Shown: positions 13,503 through 26,600, counted from the first letter of the stretch. The stretch: 64,000 nt of DNA from Hermatobates lingyangjiaoensis (GCA_026182355.1 JAPFBL010000254.1:6771501-6835500), one strand, 5' to 3'. Numbers and translations: made by a program. The notes: generated by a model from the letters alone, not told the origin.

Positions 13503-16500
13503 CACAAAAAGATCTGACATTTAACTTTCGTGGTCATCAGAGGGTAGAAATGGATCATCCATTTATCAGGTCAAAACTTTTCATTCTCTTTGACTGCCGG
13601 CCGAGTGGGTCACTTCTACTAATGACTACGAGAGTCCAAATATAGAAGTCAGTTGAGTTAGTTCTTTTTATTTGTTCTGGTAATTTGATGTGTTTTTTAC
13701 GTGGACGGTTTATTTTTTGTATAGTTTAATACTTGGGGAGCAGGCCTTCTTTGATGCAAGTTTCATTAAACGTTGTGATAAAAATTATTCCAAGAATTTT
13801 CTTCTGTTTCGAGGAACAAGATACACCAGTTCATAAAGCTTTTATTAGAATAATCCATCATCTAATGATAACTAACACTTATGTAGCTTTATAATTGCTG
13901 TGACATGTTTCAGTCGCTGTTGCCAAACTTCAGAGTATTTTCTACCATTTACAAGACTAAATTAAAACTATAAAACTAACTTTACGTTATCATTATTTGT
14001 ACAAGAAAATTACTGAGATATTGATATAGTTTTAGGGTAGGTTACGTATTTTACGGGGAACAAAAATGGTTAGAAAAGATCTCCTAGATTTAAATCTTCC
14101 TGATTTAAGGAAGTGGCTCGTGTTTGGTATTTTGATGAGTCAAGAATGAATAATAAAATCATTATAGGGTAAAAAGCTAATGAACAAGTCTCCACATATA
14201 AAAGTTTAGTATAAACACGCGTTCTTCTCGAGGTATAACTAAAAAATAGAATGACATCAGAAAGTTATCTATAATGTAAAATTAATGGTAAAATTACCAT
14301 TAAAATTAATGGTACAAAATAAAATAAGGAAACAAAGTACATACTCTTGTGTTGATGGGGGGCATGAATGTACATCTATTTCATATTGGAAACAGGTATT
14401 AAAGTAGGGAACCGTTAGAAATTATTATCATACTTATAGATAATCAATTTAATTATTTAATTGGCTAATTGAGGCTGTATCCATTTTATCAGTTTTTTGG
14501 AACTACAAATCATAGAAAGATCTGAGATGCTATTGCTATTATTATTCAACTGAGGACCTTAATTTTACAACCATGGAGCCGTATATGTGGGAATCGCTGC
14601 CAGACTTGTCATAATGTGCTTCCCTTTGGCGTTTCTAAAATCCACTTTCAATTTAAAATACTTTAATGAACTTCATAATTGGCCTTAGAGAAACATCTCT
14701 CGCCTTCATCAGGCTTAGGGTTTGGCAAAAATATGAGAGTTTGATATCACGTCAACACGATAGCCACATTAAAGTAAAATGAAAACTCAATTGATTGTCA
14801 ACTAGTTTGATATTATTATTTTTTTTTTTGTAACGGGCAGTTTTTTTAATCTTTCTGTTAGGGGGCTTCTGATCTGAGTCGGTGTTGCAATTCTGGTTTA
14901 ACTACAATATATTTTTCGTTTTAAAGTTTGAGAAGAGAATCGTACAACATTTCAAGTTTAGTCGTTTTTTGTATGTAAAAAAAAATTGTTTTATCGTAGC
15001 ATTTCATTACTCTTTTATTTTTTGTCGATTTAATATCAGTACTTTTGTCATTTTCTTGTACAAATAATGATAATGTAAAGTTAGTTTGTTTAATGTAGCT
15101 TTATTTTTTGTAAAATACTCTGAAAATGGTTAACGGTACTGAAGCATGTCAGTGCATTTATTATAAACCTAATAAAGTGAGTTTTTAGACCATGGATTAC
15201 TCTAATAAATTATTTACTGAATTTGAGTATCTTGTTCCTGAAAACAAAAGAAAACAGTTGAGAGAACTTGAAAACTTGGTTAACGTTTCATCTTTTTTTA
15301 AGACAAACAAAATTACAGTAAGTTTTGATTAAAGTTATACAAGTGTTAACATGGGTATAGTTATTACATTATTATCACCACAGACATATATCCCGGGAAA
15401 ATCACTCTTTTTACATCATAATGTCTTTATCTGTTTTGAAAATTCAACAGTGCTTCTATCTGTCTGTATCATCAAGCAAATGTATCCATTTCACAATTGT
15501 CCAGATTTTAAAAACTCTTCAACCTTTCTTAAAGAAAAAACCCCACAACATAGTGGAACAATGAATATCTAACTAATAAATAACTGCGTCTAATTAACTT
15601 TTAATGAGAGCTATACATTTCTAATTGAATTGTCTGAATTAGTTTAAAATATTTTTCGTTTTCCTTATATGCGTCATTTCTTATTAATCCTTTGTTATGA
15701 GTTGTTTTGTAGTCTAAAATGATCGTTCTATTAAATGAAGTATATCTACATATATGAATTTAATTTATGTATTAAAATATACAGACCATAAGGTAATGAT
15801 TTATGGAGAGCAACTCGTCCGATATATACTGCTTTATTTGGCCTGCTTCTACTGTCTTACAATTCTGAAACATTGTAGATTAGAATGAAACTGAATTTAA
15901 TTTACTACTGTGTACCAGGAATTATTCTCTGGTGTTTTTGCTTTTGTAAATATGGAGTTGTTTGATTTCTTTTCAATGTGTTTAACTTATTTTAAAGTTA
16001 GTTATCTTAAGTAATTTGTTGATTGTATCTATTAGTTTTGTTATGTATGTAAATGACCTATACTATAGGATTGATCTTGCCAGGAGTTCTCGTATCAGGA
16101 CAACTATAAATAGATAACATCTTGGATCATTCCATCTTAAATTACTCTATAGTTTATACGTGGGGATACTTCTAGTTTTAGTAATATTTGCAATTGTTTG
16201 GAATATTTTATTAATTATATATTTTGCATAACAATTTTGCTTTTATATACTTTTTTATTTACAGTTTTTTTAATTTTTTATACAAGAATTTATTATTAGT
16301 CAAGTATTGCTCTGTGTTTCAATTTAAGGCTATATTATTTTGTATTTAAAAGTTTGGTGAAATAATTACTACTCTGTTGATCAAGAACTTATATTTCAAA
16401 ATACGACCGTAGTAATTGTTTTGTTCTGTTCTGATGATTCTTTCGTTTTACTAAGCATAATTAGACAACCGTTTTTATATTTGATGCATATTTTTAAATG

Positions 16501-19500
16501 CTAATAAGATTTCCACAAACTTTGTACGCTTACCTACTATCTAATCCCAAAAAAGTGGGAAGTATTCGGAAGATACTTCTAATATATTTTTTATTCTGGT
16601 TTGAAAATTGAAGTAAAGCTACATTTAAATAGGGACAGAAAGTATATCTAAAAGTATTAACGGAATCAAAAATACCTTACAAAAGCCCTGAAGTAAAATG
16701 TTTAAAATATACTATTTGTAAATATTTCATATAATAGGAATACCATAGTGGTAATATAAATTTTAAATTTGGCAATAGCATTTCATCGAGTATGTTATTA
16801 TATTTCGAAGTATACTCCACAGCAGACCGTTAGATATAGTATACCTATTTCTGCAGTTGATTCGTATCCGCATAGGTTATTTATTTAATAGCATTGTATG
16901 ATTCGGTTTTATTTGTCATAAACATCCAAGAAATTAGACTCCTTCTCTTAGCTGTGGAGTCAAGCTGGTCAAGTCAAGAGTTCTTTCATTTTTCTGAAAC
17001 ATTTCTTTATTAAATTTAGGTCACGATCAACTTAGTTCTTGGTGAACTGAATTTTAGGTTCAATATTTCTCTTTGAAAGGAATAATATTTAATAAATCGG
17101 TTTTATTTTTAAATTTTTTTATTTCTTAAATTTTAATTTGAATGTTTGAACAATATAATTAACTGTTATCCAGTAGTATTTAATGATAATAATAAGAATA
17201 ACATATCAATATATTGAAAAAATACTAAACAGATATTATAAATAATAAACTAATCAAGGAAAAAGATATAACAATTAAAAGAAAAGATTTATAATAGTTT
17301 TAGGAGTATTGGTGCATAGTTCATGTTGGTAATCTGAGGAATGCAGTTGTTTAGACCACTTTCAAAGCTTGCATGGTTCGACTACCCTCTCAGTTTAATT
17401 TTAGGGTTGTTTTGTTAATAGCCATCAACAATAAATAATATTTGGACTCAAAAATTGTCAACATTCTAAAACTACTAGCTTAAGAAGTTTATTGCTACTT
17501 TTAAAAAAAAATTATATTTCATCTTTTTAATATTTAAAAGATGAAATAATAATTGTTTGACCTCATTTTGAAAATTCTGTTAACATCCCTGGAGAGTGAT
17601 GTATACAGATAAACGGAAAGATTAGAAAGCTGTAAGTCATTGAATAATAAGAACATAGATACATACTAAACAAGTTTTACCAATTTAAAACTTCCTGGAA
17701 GTATGGAAAACTATACCTTTTTAAGAATATCCAGGTTACATAAATTCAGGGTCTTATACATACTGGATAGCCTGGAGGATTATTCACATTAGATAAGTGA
17801 ATCCCAGGTTTCTTATACCTACTACCTAGAACAGGGATGGTGAACCATTTTGATAAATAGATTAAATTTTGTTAACATTTTTTTAACACTGCTCTTGGGT
17901 ACTAATACACAGTTGCACCAGAGCTAAGTTAAACATTTTTAAACAAGTATTTTTAAAACTAAAAATACTTTTAAAATATTTTAGTTTAAGACAATTTAAA
18001 AATTTGTAGTTAAAAATCTTTTAGTGTCTGGTGCAAATGATAATAAGTGTTTAATTAAACAAGGACTAAAAATATTACATAAAAAATATTTTATATATAT
18101 ATATATTGTATAAAAAAATTAATTATAATATATTTAATGAGAAATCTGTTGCTGTTTATTTACAGGTAGTTTATATTAGGTTCTCATTTTCTATTCATTA
18201 GTTAAACGCATTTCGCAGTTAATTCTCAGCTAAGTCTTTTTCTATTAAAAGATTTTGCTACATTCATTGAAGAAAACAATTTTTCATGTGAAATATATGA
18301 ACCCCAAACATTGTTAAAAGAAAATTAATTATTTTTTTATTTATGTAAAATTATTTGGTAAAGAATCAAATACGTTTAATGTAATATTTTCAATTTTTAC
18401 TGTGGGGATCAATATTATCTGTATTACTTTCACGCAGTTTTCTTTCTAGTTATTTCAGAAATCAAGTCTTCAAATAATCTTTTCCACACCACACTGCGCT
18501 GCTTCGAAATTCCACTAATTTCATTTCTAAATTATCCATACCTAACCCCATAAATTCGATTAATCAATTGTTTCAAATTCTATTTTGTATGGATATAAAA
18601 TTAAATGAAATGTATTTTCTAAACTTTTAAATTGATTGAATCTTTCCTCAAAAACTTGTTTTATTTCCTGTATAATCATTAAATATTTTTTTAATTGCAT
18701 TTTCTCCAATTCCATCCAAGTTTTACAAAATATTGATTTTTGAAAATGTTTTTGTAATTGAGGAAAATATTTCATGATTTTCATTTCTTAATCTTTAGTA
18801 AAGATGTCAAGTTCGTTATAAATATTTTAATATTTGCAAACATCGTTAAATCAATTAGTTCATGCCCTTGAGGTTTTTTATTCAGTTCATTAAAATGCTG
18901 AGTGGTGTCACATAAAAACATTAAATCATTTAACCAATGTATATTGGATAACTCATTAAAACTATTGTGGCTTTCAAATAAAAAGAGTTTAATTTCTTCT
19001 AACAACGTTGTAAAGCGATTAAGGACTGGTCCAAAACTACGCCATTGCTTATTGTTGTATGTCAAAATCCCTGAATATTGGTATTCAATTTTCTCTAAAA
19101 AATTTGCGAATTGCCGTTTATTATAAGTTCTCTTACGTTTATAAAGTTGATTATTTTAATATAAAAGACATTACTCTGGAAAATGCTTTTAAACCATGCT
19201 TTGCGTATAAAATTCATTAGAGACTGATATATCTTGCTTAAGATACTGAATAACTCCAATGTTTTCCCTACTAGTCTTGGTTCACCGTTGTTACAGAAAA
19301 TGTTTTCTGAAGGTCCAATATTAACTCCTTTAAATGCAATATAAAATTCTTTAAAAATACTAAAAACCGGCACATTTCCCTTTCTTCGTTGTTATATTCC
19401 CAGACTTATACCGAGCAAAAACCTGTATAACCATTACATTACATTACATGTAATGTTTCAAAAATGTTTTTTTACATTATCTGTAAGTGAAGTCAGTTTT

Positions 19501-20694
19501 CATTACAAATCACTCATATAACTATCGTATTCATTTTATTACACCATATTTATCAAACATTCTGCTTTATATTGCTTAGAACTTGTTTTTAATTTTTTAA
19601 ACGCCTAAGAGTGTGGACTATACTGTGCTATGGAAGTCTCTTTCTACAAACATAACTGAACACGACCTTATGAGGAACACTCCCTGTATGAGTAAATACC
19701 ACACAATTACTGAGAGCACAGCTAATGAGAAACGGTTATTCGCTTTCGTTTGTTGATTATTTTTCCAACAAACAAAATGTGAGCGAAATTATGAACTTTA
19801 TTTGCTATTTTATAAACACTTCTGCTTTATTTCAAATACTACAAACGCATTTGTCGTCATTTAGGTAACTTTAGAACTATAATGATCAAACTGAAGGTTA
19901 TAGACAGCATTTAAATTGCTTTTGTGTCAACGCAGTGCTTAAAACAAACACAAATAGAATATTAACTATACACACAAATTGGAAATTCTCAATAAACCAA
20001 GGTAAACAAACCGATAGTTGTCTAGTAATCGTGGGTGAGTTAATAATCTGACATGGGTAATATGTTCCCTATCACTATACCTATTACGTATTGATGATTA
20101 TTGTTAAGGTATAAGCAGTATGTTTGAAGTTTTTACATTACAAAACAACATGATTTCTGAAACGTTTTACTTTTCTTCACCATAACTTAACATAAAGAAT
20201 GTTACTTGTTACAGATCCACAGTAATTTGAATGAACTTCACCAACACTTAGACCCAAAAGCCCTTCCCAAAGAATACGGAGGAGACATTCCTATGGCAGA
20301 AATGATAGGTTTGTTTTCAAAAGCAATATCTTTCCTTGAAAATTTCAGAAATCTGATTACTTTAAATTTATTTCTAAAACCCACAATATTACTATCCAAT
20401 TTTGTACTTGAGTTAGTTTATTTTTATATTAATGTAACTTGGTGGGTGTTCATTCAATCATTTACTAACATTATTTATGTTGTAATTAATCATGTATTTA
20501 AAGAGAAATTTATATTTTTTCTTTTAGATATTTGGAAAAAAGAATTGCACGAGAAAAGAGAAAAACTTCTTGACTTAGATAAAATGTTAATGCTGGACAA
20601 CAGTTGTATGAGGAAGAAGTATGACAGTAAAAACTCCCTAGACAGTAATATATACAGCCTAAATGGAAGCTTTAGAAAACTGGAAATCGATTGA
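3404..20694 (+). CDS. CRAL-TRIO domain lipid-binding protein (clavesin / TTPA-like), spliced, possibly inactivated
   Basis: The family binds small hydrophobic ligands (tocopherol, retinal, phosphoinositides) in a Sec14-like pocket and carries them between membranes. Exons I can place: 3404-3584, 8203-8440 (damaged), 10647-10708, 12250-12443, 12886-13002, 20215-20308, 20528-20694. Except around the damaged exon, splice phases fit and every junction is GT..AG. The product starts with a CRAL-TRIO-N helix region, continues with [18 protein letters not shown], a central beta/alpha lipid-binding domain ([18 protein letters not shown], then FDASRFD and [10 protein letters not shown] motifs), and ends with [15 protein letters not shown], the usual closing motif, plus a basic tail. 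The segment normally reading FLLRFLRARKF between the first two exons was not found. The gene could be a decaying copy, or exon 2 could be misassembled; the other exons look under selection. Confidence 0.8.
5665..6314 (-). mobile_element. decayed Tc1/mariner-superfamily element
   Basis: The ends TACAGGGTGTC (5665) and GACACCCTGTA (to 6314) are perfect 11-base inverted repeats of the GGGTGTCCC class common in IS630/Tc1/mariner elements, including the TA. The interior, read on the minus strand, has scattered stops but keeps short transposase-like pieces such as ARFGPETT. The element is about 650 bases, shorter than a full Tc1 element, so it is an internally deleted, dead copy. Confidence 0.65.
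7353..7889. mobile_element. foldback element with about 85-base inverted arms and 15-base flanking direct repeats
   Basis: The left arm starts ATTGTAGGGTAAAAAG and runs through TCTCCACATATAAAAATT to AACGCGTTTCGAACAC; the right arm is the reverse complement (about 7790-7889). The 15-base word AGCAAGTTATATAAT occurs at 7331-7345 and again at 7890-7904, suggesting a target-site duplication. The arms carry a CTGAGGA, hairpin, GAAACG motif (minus strand, 7414-7447). No coding frame inside. A relative of the left end lies at 14165-14280. Confidence 0.75.
8203..8322 (+). pseudogene. CRAL-TRIO gene exon 2, frame-broken copy
   Basis: After acceptor TTTCTATTAG the frame expected from exon 1 (phase 1) gives a short VEEVAL run, then an in-frame TGA at 8220-8222, then [16 protein letters not shown], a clear match to the CRAL-TRIO N domain (family pattern LLKYLNLRQTFPHWF). 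Compared with the partial copy downstream, this copy lacks two bases after the T run near 8278 and two more near 8313, so the frame is lost before the donor (GTAAGT at 8323). Without the four missing bases its length would give the phase required by the next exon. Confidence 0.7.
8381..8440 (+). CDS. CRAL-TRIO gene exon 2, duplicated 3' part with intact frame
   Basis: This segment encodes [19 protein letters not shown] and ends GCAGG before donor GTAATT at 8441 in phase 2. Joined to the next exon this gives DAG-YLFPSP, exactly the family sequence order. It repeats the 3' half of the copy at 8262-8322, and the intron just beyond is repeated too, so a unit of about 120 bases was duplicated in tandem. 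It has no convincing acceptor of its own, so how it would enter an mRNA is unclear. Confidence 0.6.
8441..10646 (+). other. intron of the CRAL-TRIO gene
   Basis: Contains an inverted-repeat element at 8840-9497. The rest is AT-rich with no exon, RNA gene or other repeat that I can recognise. Confidence 0.55.
8840..9497. mobile_element. non-autonomous element with about 48-base terminal inverted repeats
   Basis: TCTAATTCAGAAAACCCT near 8857 and AGGGTTTTCTGAATTAGA near 9463 face each other, with further matching bases on both sides (GAATAACCTT inward, GCCGG outward). No coding capacity is seen between them. No clean target duplication was found, so the family is unknown. Confidence 0.65.
10647..10708 (+). 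CDS. CRAL-TRIO gene exon 3
   Basis: Between acceptor CGTTTCAG and donor GTAAGT it encodes [20 protein letters not shown], the strand entering the lipid-binding domain; RDKHGRRV is the family hallmark. Starts phase 2, ends phase 1. Confidence 0.9.
10709..12249 (+). other. intron of the CRAL-TRIO gene
   Basis: AT-rich, no exon or recognisable element seen. A slightly GC-richer patch at about 11455-11590 is unexplained. Confidence 0.5.
12250..12443 (+). CDS. CRAL-TRIO gene exon 4
   Basis: Encodes 64 residues between acceptor TTTACAG and donor [36 protein letters not shown], and [16 protein letters not shown]. This is the core of the CRAL-TRIO domain: helices lining the pocket and the strand ending in the D-x-x-G motif (here GDLKG). 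Ends in phase 0. Confidence 0.92.
12444..12885 (+). other. short intron of the CRAL-TRIO gene
   Basis: Ordinary AT-rich intron ending in TTTTTTTTCAG; nothing else seen. Confidence 0.6.
12886..13002 (+). CDS. CRAL-TRIO gene exon 5
   Basis: Exactly 39 codons, phase 0 on both sides: [18 protein letters not shown] then [19 protein letters not shown]. In the family this is the Pro-x-(R/K) strand (here [14 protein letters not shown]) followed by the helix whose basic residues (KLRERF) help membrane and phosphoinositide contact. Donor GTGAGT. Confidence 0.92.
13051..13158. repeat. foldback repeat next to (TA)n
   Basis: Two arms of about 38 bases face each other: ACAGAAACTCACTA on the left and TAGTGAGTTTCTGT on the right, continuing outward through the AGAACACA / TGTTTTTT region. 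A related right arm is seen at about 44545-44590, also followed by (TA)n, so this is one dispersed family. Confidence 0.75.
13163..13270. repeat. (TA)n microsatellite
   Basis: Nearly pure TA dinucleotides in two blocks around a short interruption (about 13205-13250). Confidence 0.9.
13471..13498. repeat. (TA)n microsatellite
   Basis: About 14 TA units, followed by a TCATCAGAGGGTAG stretch that resembles arms of the foldback families. Confidence 0.85.
14165..14280. repeat. fragment of the 7.35 kb foldback family
   Basis: GGGTAAAAAGCTAATGAA, TCTCCACATATAAAAGTT and AACACGCGTT follow in the same order as in the left arm at 7353-7420. Only one arm is present, so this is a truncated copy. Confidence 0.65.
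18480..19400 (-). pseudogene. hAT transposase remnant (ZBED5 / GTF2IRD2-like)
   Basis: Minus-strand pieces in several frames line up, in order, with the C-terminal half of hAT transposases of the kind domesticated as GTF2IRD2 and ZBED5: [18 protein letters not shown], then [16 protein letters not shown], then [15 protein letters not shown] with [10 protein letters not shown], then [17 protein letters not shown]. The usual WLSRG before VLNRF is decayed to a WRSFGP-type run. Frame changes and stops separate the pieces, so it is dead. No end repeats were identified. Confidence 0.7.
20215..20308 (+). CDS. CRAL-TRIO gene exon 6
   Basis: Encodes [18 protein letters not shown] then [13 protein letters not shown]; the L-P-x-E-Y-G-G motif closes the CRAL-TRIO domain in this family. 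Acceptor TTGTTACAG, donor GTTTGT at 20309 (phase 1). The reading frame stays open through the 219-base intron, but removing the intron joins cleanly to the last exon. Confidence 0.9.
20528..20694 (+). CDS. CRAL-TRIO gene last exon and stop
   Basis: After acceptor TCTTTTAG it encodes [20 protein letters not shown] and then a less conserved polar tail ending RKLEID, stop TGA at 20692-20694. The charged helix after the domain is usual in clavesin-like proteins. AATAAA words follow at about 20704 and 20800 and could serve as polyadenylation signals. Confidence 0.88.
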
Positions 20695-23600
20695 TAATAA
20701 TGTATCTAATAAACAAGTTCAATTAAATATTCATTGTAAACAAAATCAAATATTTGTGATTCTAATAGTAATAATCATGAAATTTTAAATAGTAATATAA
20801 ATAAATAGCCATGTATATTAGAAAAGTTATAAATTTCATATGACACTGTAAATAGATATATAAATATTATTAGGTATACGTTTTACCATAGTTAGTGATA
20901 ATTGTTAATATTTCTTGTTTAATACCAAAAAGATAAATACTCAAAAAAAAAGTAATCAAAATTAAATAGCCTTAAAATGAGAACATATATATAACAAATA
21001 ATTGAAATAATGTGTAAACGAGTAATTTGATTCTAAGAATGTGCTAGTTATCTTTATATGCATTTTAATATCAAAATTTTACATTCAATCAAAATGATTA
21101 GCTTTTTTTTATGATTGTTTTATATGATGTTATTTTATTTTTGTGAAGTAAGACCTTATTTATAGTTACTACTATTTTTTATTTTAGAATAGTGCCTATC
21201 AGATTGCCGAGTAGTAGGATAAAAAGGATATTTTTCTACCGTATTTATACTTGTTAACATTTTTTATATTTATGGACTTTCCAATGGAAGAGGAAATATT
21301 GTTTAATATGTCAAACTTTCCTGAATGTGTATGATCTATTTTATGAGGTAAAGTTTTGATCTGAAGATATGTTTTGTAATAAATGGAGATCCCCTATTAC
21401 AATATTCTGAGTACTGCTGAATCTGTATGTATGTGAATAAAAATTCTATGATTATGCAAAAAAATAAAGAACCAGCATTTAGCAGAGAATGAGATGACTT
21501 ACTGAGATTTTACCTGTTTGTTTATATTTCCTATTAAATCACCATGTTTATATAACTCAAACTTCTGCCTAACATACTTGAATAATTTTATTTCAGCTTG
21601 TTAGATTGATGATGATTCAATTAATATTGATAGGTTTTTTTTCTTTTGAAAAATCTGAAATTGAGTCATGATATTTTGACGTCAATTATTTGCGTAAACA
21701 ATTTTGAAAAAAACCATGTTAGAAAAACTTTTAATTTAAAATAATATAAAACAATAAAAGGATTCAAGGGAAACTTGTTAGAAAATTGCAAGAAAAAAAT
21801 TGAAATTCCTGAATGGGAATAAAAAAAACCTGTATTTTGAGTGACTTTTCTTGTAATAAAAGGAAATATATGTGCTGCGCAAATAAATTAATTAAAAACC
21901 AGATTATTATATTCTTTCTTATTATTTTACTGATGATAATGTATAAATCTATTTAATTACGTTTTTTGGTTCTATTTTTGCTCATATTTTTGCTACATAC
22001 GATGAGATTAAGTCAGCAAATTCTGCTGTGAACTAAAACAGTTGGTCGTAAAGTATACATTTTCAAGTGATCCAAAGTAACGATGTTTCTTGTTATTAAA
22101 CCAGTGTTGATATTAATTTGTTCTCATTTTAGACCCTAATACATTTCTTTACTTAAATATGATTTAATGCAATTGAAAAATGTAAGTTACATATTTTTGA
22201 CTGATCAGGACGAGATCATCATTGATATTTATAAGTAATTGACAGTTCCAGCAGTGCAAATAAGGGCAGAATAATGAAACTTTTCTTTTTATTTAAAAAA
22301 GGTTAGTATAACCTGAAATGTTTCAAGAACGATTTAAAGAAAACAACTAGGAAGTAGAGTAGACTTATGCCTAATTCTAATACTTTTTCCTGTTCATTAA
22401 TTTTTGGATATGTATTCTTTTGTATAGTAATTCGTTTAAATTACTAAGAAAACTTCATTATCAATAGCAAACATTTATAGACAATATGGAATAAAAAAAA
22501 TGCGTAGTATATCATAAGTAATTTAATTTTCCTGATTGTTTGTATTATAATAAATAATAATAATCACCAGAGATATACCTATGTTACAAACTCTATAATA
22601 TAAAAACAGAACTTATTAAAAACTAAAAACAATACAAGCTACATCCATCGTAACTTGTTTCGATGCTGGAAACAGCAGTTCCCAGGAGATGATCAGGACA
22701 GAAGATGAAACAAGAGAGATGTGCTAAGGCTGGGTATCGAAGGAAAGTTACTTGCATGTGAATATTATGAAAGCATATGTTATTTTCTTACTGATTTTTA
22801 CTATATTATTAATAAAATATTTATATATCTTGAGGTCCTGTGAATTAATTTTTGATTTTTTTTTTGATGATGTCCATCTGGGTGATATCTAATATTTTAT
22901 AAATATATCAAAAGTTGTACCATTTGACAGATATATGATCCCTGGTATAGAATAGGGTCATATTGTTTTTGAAAAAACATTGAATTTGGGGAAAGTATTT
23001 TATGTCAGTTATTTGTGTCAAAACGAGCACTAATGCACTCAGATGGTCATTCTAACTAAAACTTGAAATTTTGTTTTTAGTAATCTCATTGTGGTCTTTA
23101 TTGATAAAAATTGAATGAATTTTTTATTATTTCACGACAGTATAATAATAAAAATAACATTTATTAAACAATTCCACCTCAGACGCTTGTCAGATTCGTT
23201 AACAATTATTTTATAGAAATCAAAATAAGTAGTACTTAAAATTAATATGAATATCTTAATTTAAAAAATCATGACAGTAATTAATAATAAATACAAATTG
23301 AAGTAATTCATATTAGTAAACAAATAATTGTATAACCATTCACACCATATAAAATAGAATATGCTTAAAATGTATGTAATTACACTTTATTGAAAATGAT
23401 CGCAGTTTCTGCATTCACGACCTTTTTATTCACAGATTCTAGCCTCCTGGCTTTTTTCCTTATTGTAGTAGGTAAAATATAAATCAGGTTCGCCAATGAC
23501 ATTCCCAAGTAGATAGGTCTTGAGAGTCTCATACTTGAGAGATCTGCTGCCAATATACGAGTATATCCACATAAAAATTACACTTTAGTAAATCATTGAA

Positions 23601-26600
23601 ATATTTTGTTGAAAATTGAAAATTATACCATTGCGTGTATGAATGTGATTGAAAATACTCAATTAATTTTAGTATAATAAATAATTTTCTTTTAGTGAGA
23701 ATTTCAGTTCTACAATGTAGAAGAGGCTCAAATGAACCACATCGAATGTAACAGATCCATTGGCTATAGGGACAAAAGCCATATTTCTTCCTCACTACAA
23801 ACAATAAAGACCAATAATAAAAAAAGATTTACGGATGACATCAACCTAAAATCAAATGCCAGAAAAAACTATATTAAAAAAAGTAAACTCTAAAAAACGC
23901 ACCGCACAATGTCAATCCCAACAGAAGAAGAAGGGTATTTAATGTGTTGAGGGTTTAGTTCATTTAGCTATTGTCAATATCAATAAAGACAAAAGCCGTG
24001 GCTTCTATAAGATTGTACCAGAATATTTATTCCTGGCGAAAAAGTTCGGAACTAAATTTTTGAAACTTAGTTATTTGGGAGACCCATTAATCATGATAAT
24101 AGCGTAAAGTAGAAGTTGGTTAAATTACCCTGCTATCAAGAAGGGTAATGAATCAAATAAACCCTTTTTTTTAGCACACCCTGCTTCAAAATCAATGAAA
24201 GAATGATTTTAAACGGGCTCTTACTTTTTTATTGAAAAAGGAAACTGAGAAAACAAACAAAACCTTACTAAAGATGTCTTTGTGGCATGTTTCAGACTAT
24301 CTAGGAGGCCCAATTTCTTGAACGAAAATTTCTCATTAAAAACTACCCATACCTCTTGCGCATAACATATTTTCTTAGTTTTAATGTGACGTTTATGAAA
24401 AAGTATACACTACATGATTAGCTTAGCAGATTGAAATTACATACAGAACAGAAGTTTTTATTTGGTTTAATATATGAAATTATTTGCATATAATTTGTTT
24501 TTGATTGACTCAATATATATGCTATATAGTGGCTTAGGAGTAATATAATAAAAGTGTGCTTGCTAATAGACTATTTTCTTTTTTTCTTTTAGTTTTAAAT
24601 CAGTGATGATTATTTACTATTCTGTATTTGTATGCAATTAATTGCTTAAACACATGTTTAGTATCTGCTACTAAGTATAAAGTAATCTATTATGAGAAGT
24701 GGTTACAAATATGTAGCTACTTATTTCTATAGTATTGGTATGTAATAGTTTGTTATTAGCTTAATTATTCTGGTAAGCTTCTGAACAGTGTTGACTTTTA
24801 GTTGCAATAAATTTATTCCAAAATAAATGTTACTTTAATTTTAATTATAGTTCGTATTATAGAGATTTTGGTTTTATGAAAGCTATATTTTTATTATCAG
24901 TATGATATAAAAGTAATACTAATGTTTTTTGATTTAAATTTTAATGCCAGGATATAGGTTGGCTATTAATTAGATAACGGAGATAAGTGTTTTTTTCTTT
25001 TTCCTTTCTAGCTTTTTCAATTAGTAAAAAAACTTTTTTTAACTTTGTAAAAAAGTACTTATACAATTGTCATCATTTGTAAAAAGACAATTACACCGAA
25101 ACTGATATAATCTAATAGAACTTACAATGAAGATATGTCTTAGTATTGGCTTACTAATTGTTGGTTTCAATCTATAGATGCATTTAAGAATGAAACTAGA
25201 TGGTTCTCAATGTTAACTTAATTTAATATGTACATGCATATTACTTCTAGATATGTTCGCAATAATTAAATTTAAAAACAATACTAGCGGTTTTTGTTCT
25301 TTTGTTCAACTAACACTATACGAAGTATGAAATACTGTCGTAAAAGAAATACAAAAAGGAAACCCAGTAAATTTGCCTAAACCCTTTGAAATAATAATTT
25401 CTAAATTAAAGAAGGCTATTAGAGAGAAAGATAACTCTTACTCATAAGTCAAAATAGGATACACATGGATATGTTAAAATTAAATTGTTAAACATTGAAA
25501 CAATCATTATTCGTGATTTTGGTAACAAATTTAATTATAGTACCGTTTATAATACATTTTTTTTCAAACATTTTCATAGTTCAAACCAGTTTTTTGTTAA
25601 AATAACTAAATAAATTAATTGTTATGAGAAAATTATTTTTTCTTAAAGAAAGCTATTAATGAAACAAAACTGTCCTCCATTAAACGCCATTGTCCTCCGA
25701 TTAAGTGTTACGAGTTCGTGAGTGCTTTTAATAATTTAGTTTATTCATTCAACTTGATATTTCATACAAGGATAACTTCAAATAGTAAGTAAGATTTTCG
25801 TCTCAACTTGTTTCTGTGGTGTAATCACTACTTAAATTGTTTAATATTAATGCTGTATGGAAATAATTACTTACTAATTACATTCAATGAATATGGCGGC
25901 TTTTTAAAGTAGCATTCTTTTTGGTTAACACATTTTGTACCTTCTTGGTAAAATAACATTTTGTGGATTAAACATGATGTTATAAAAAATTTAAAGTGCT
26001 CATTAATGGATTATTTATGCAGTATAATTATGCATTTTATTAACAGTATATAATTGTAATAGAATAATTGACATAAAAATTAGAGCTATTTTAATTAGAT
26101 ATACTTTGTCAATTAAGATATGTTTACTTAATTACTTCGAAAATGCTTATAATACTTTCATTTAACTTATTCAAATGCATTATGAAACTTATACTTCTTA
26201 TAATTTAGTAGCATTAATTTAACAAAATACTTTTGATACTTAACCTCCTAAAGATTTACGGTACCAGATTTACATACTTATATATCATAAATAATGAAGT
26301 ATTAAGCACTTTACATTGCATATAAAAAGTGGATTATGACTATTTTATTATAATGTCGTGAAAATGGTATTAATATTAATCAAAGGTTTATTGTAAATTA
26401 AAGAAAGTGCATTTACTAAATTTTTGATAAGTAGTGAATTTTATTCTGCAATTATAATTAAAAGTAAAAAAAGATCCCTTTTTTTATAATGGGTATCATA
26501 CAACATTGTTTAATAATATTCAACATTGTTTTGATATTATAACATTAATTAGGTTTTACAATTTATATTGACCGTATGGATATTTCTGCCAGTTATTGAT

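Larger units (their letters stand above)
13003..20214 (+). other. 7.2 kb intron of the CRAL-TRIO gene
   Basis: Contains a foldback (13051-13158), (TA)n tracts, a foldback relative at 14165-14280, a hammerhead-like hairpin on the minus strand at about 14690-14730, and a dead hAT transposase (18480-19400, minus). The 14.8-18.4 kb part is AT-rich with short random open frames and nothing recognisable. Confidence 0.55.

Noticed and set aside
17320..17410. GGTTCGACTAC, a possible Pol III B box
   Set aside because: No A box at a suitable distance and no cloverleaf.
18902..19126. 74-codon plus-strand frame
   Set aside because: Antisense shadow of the hAT transposase remnant.
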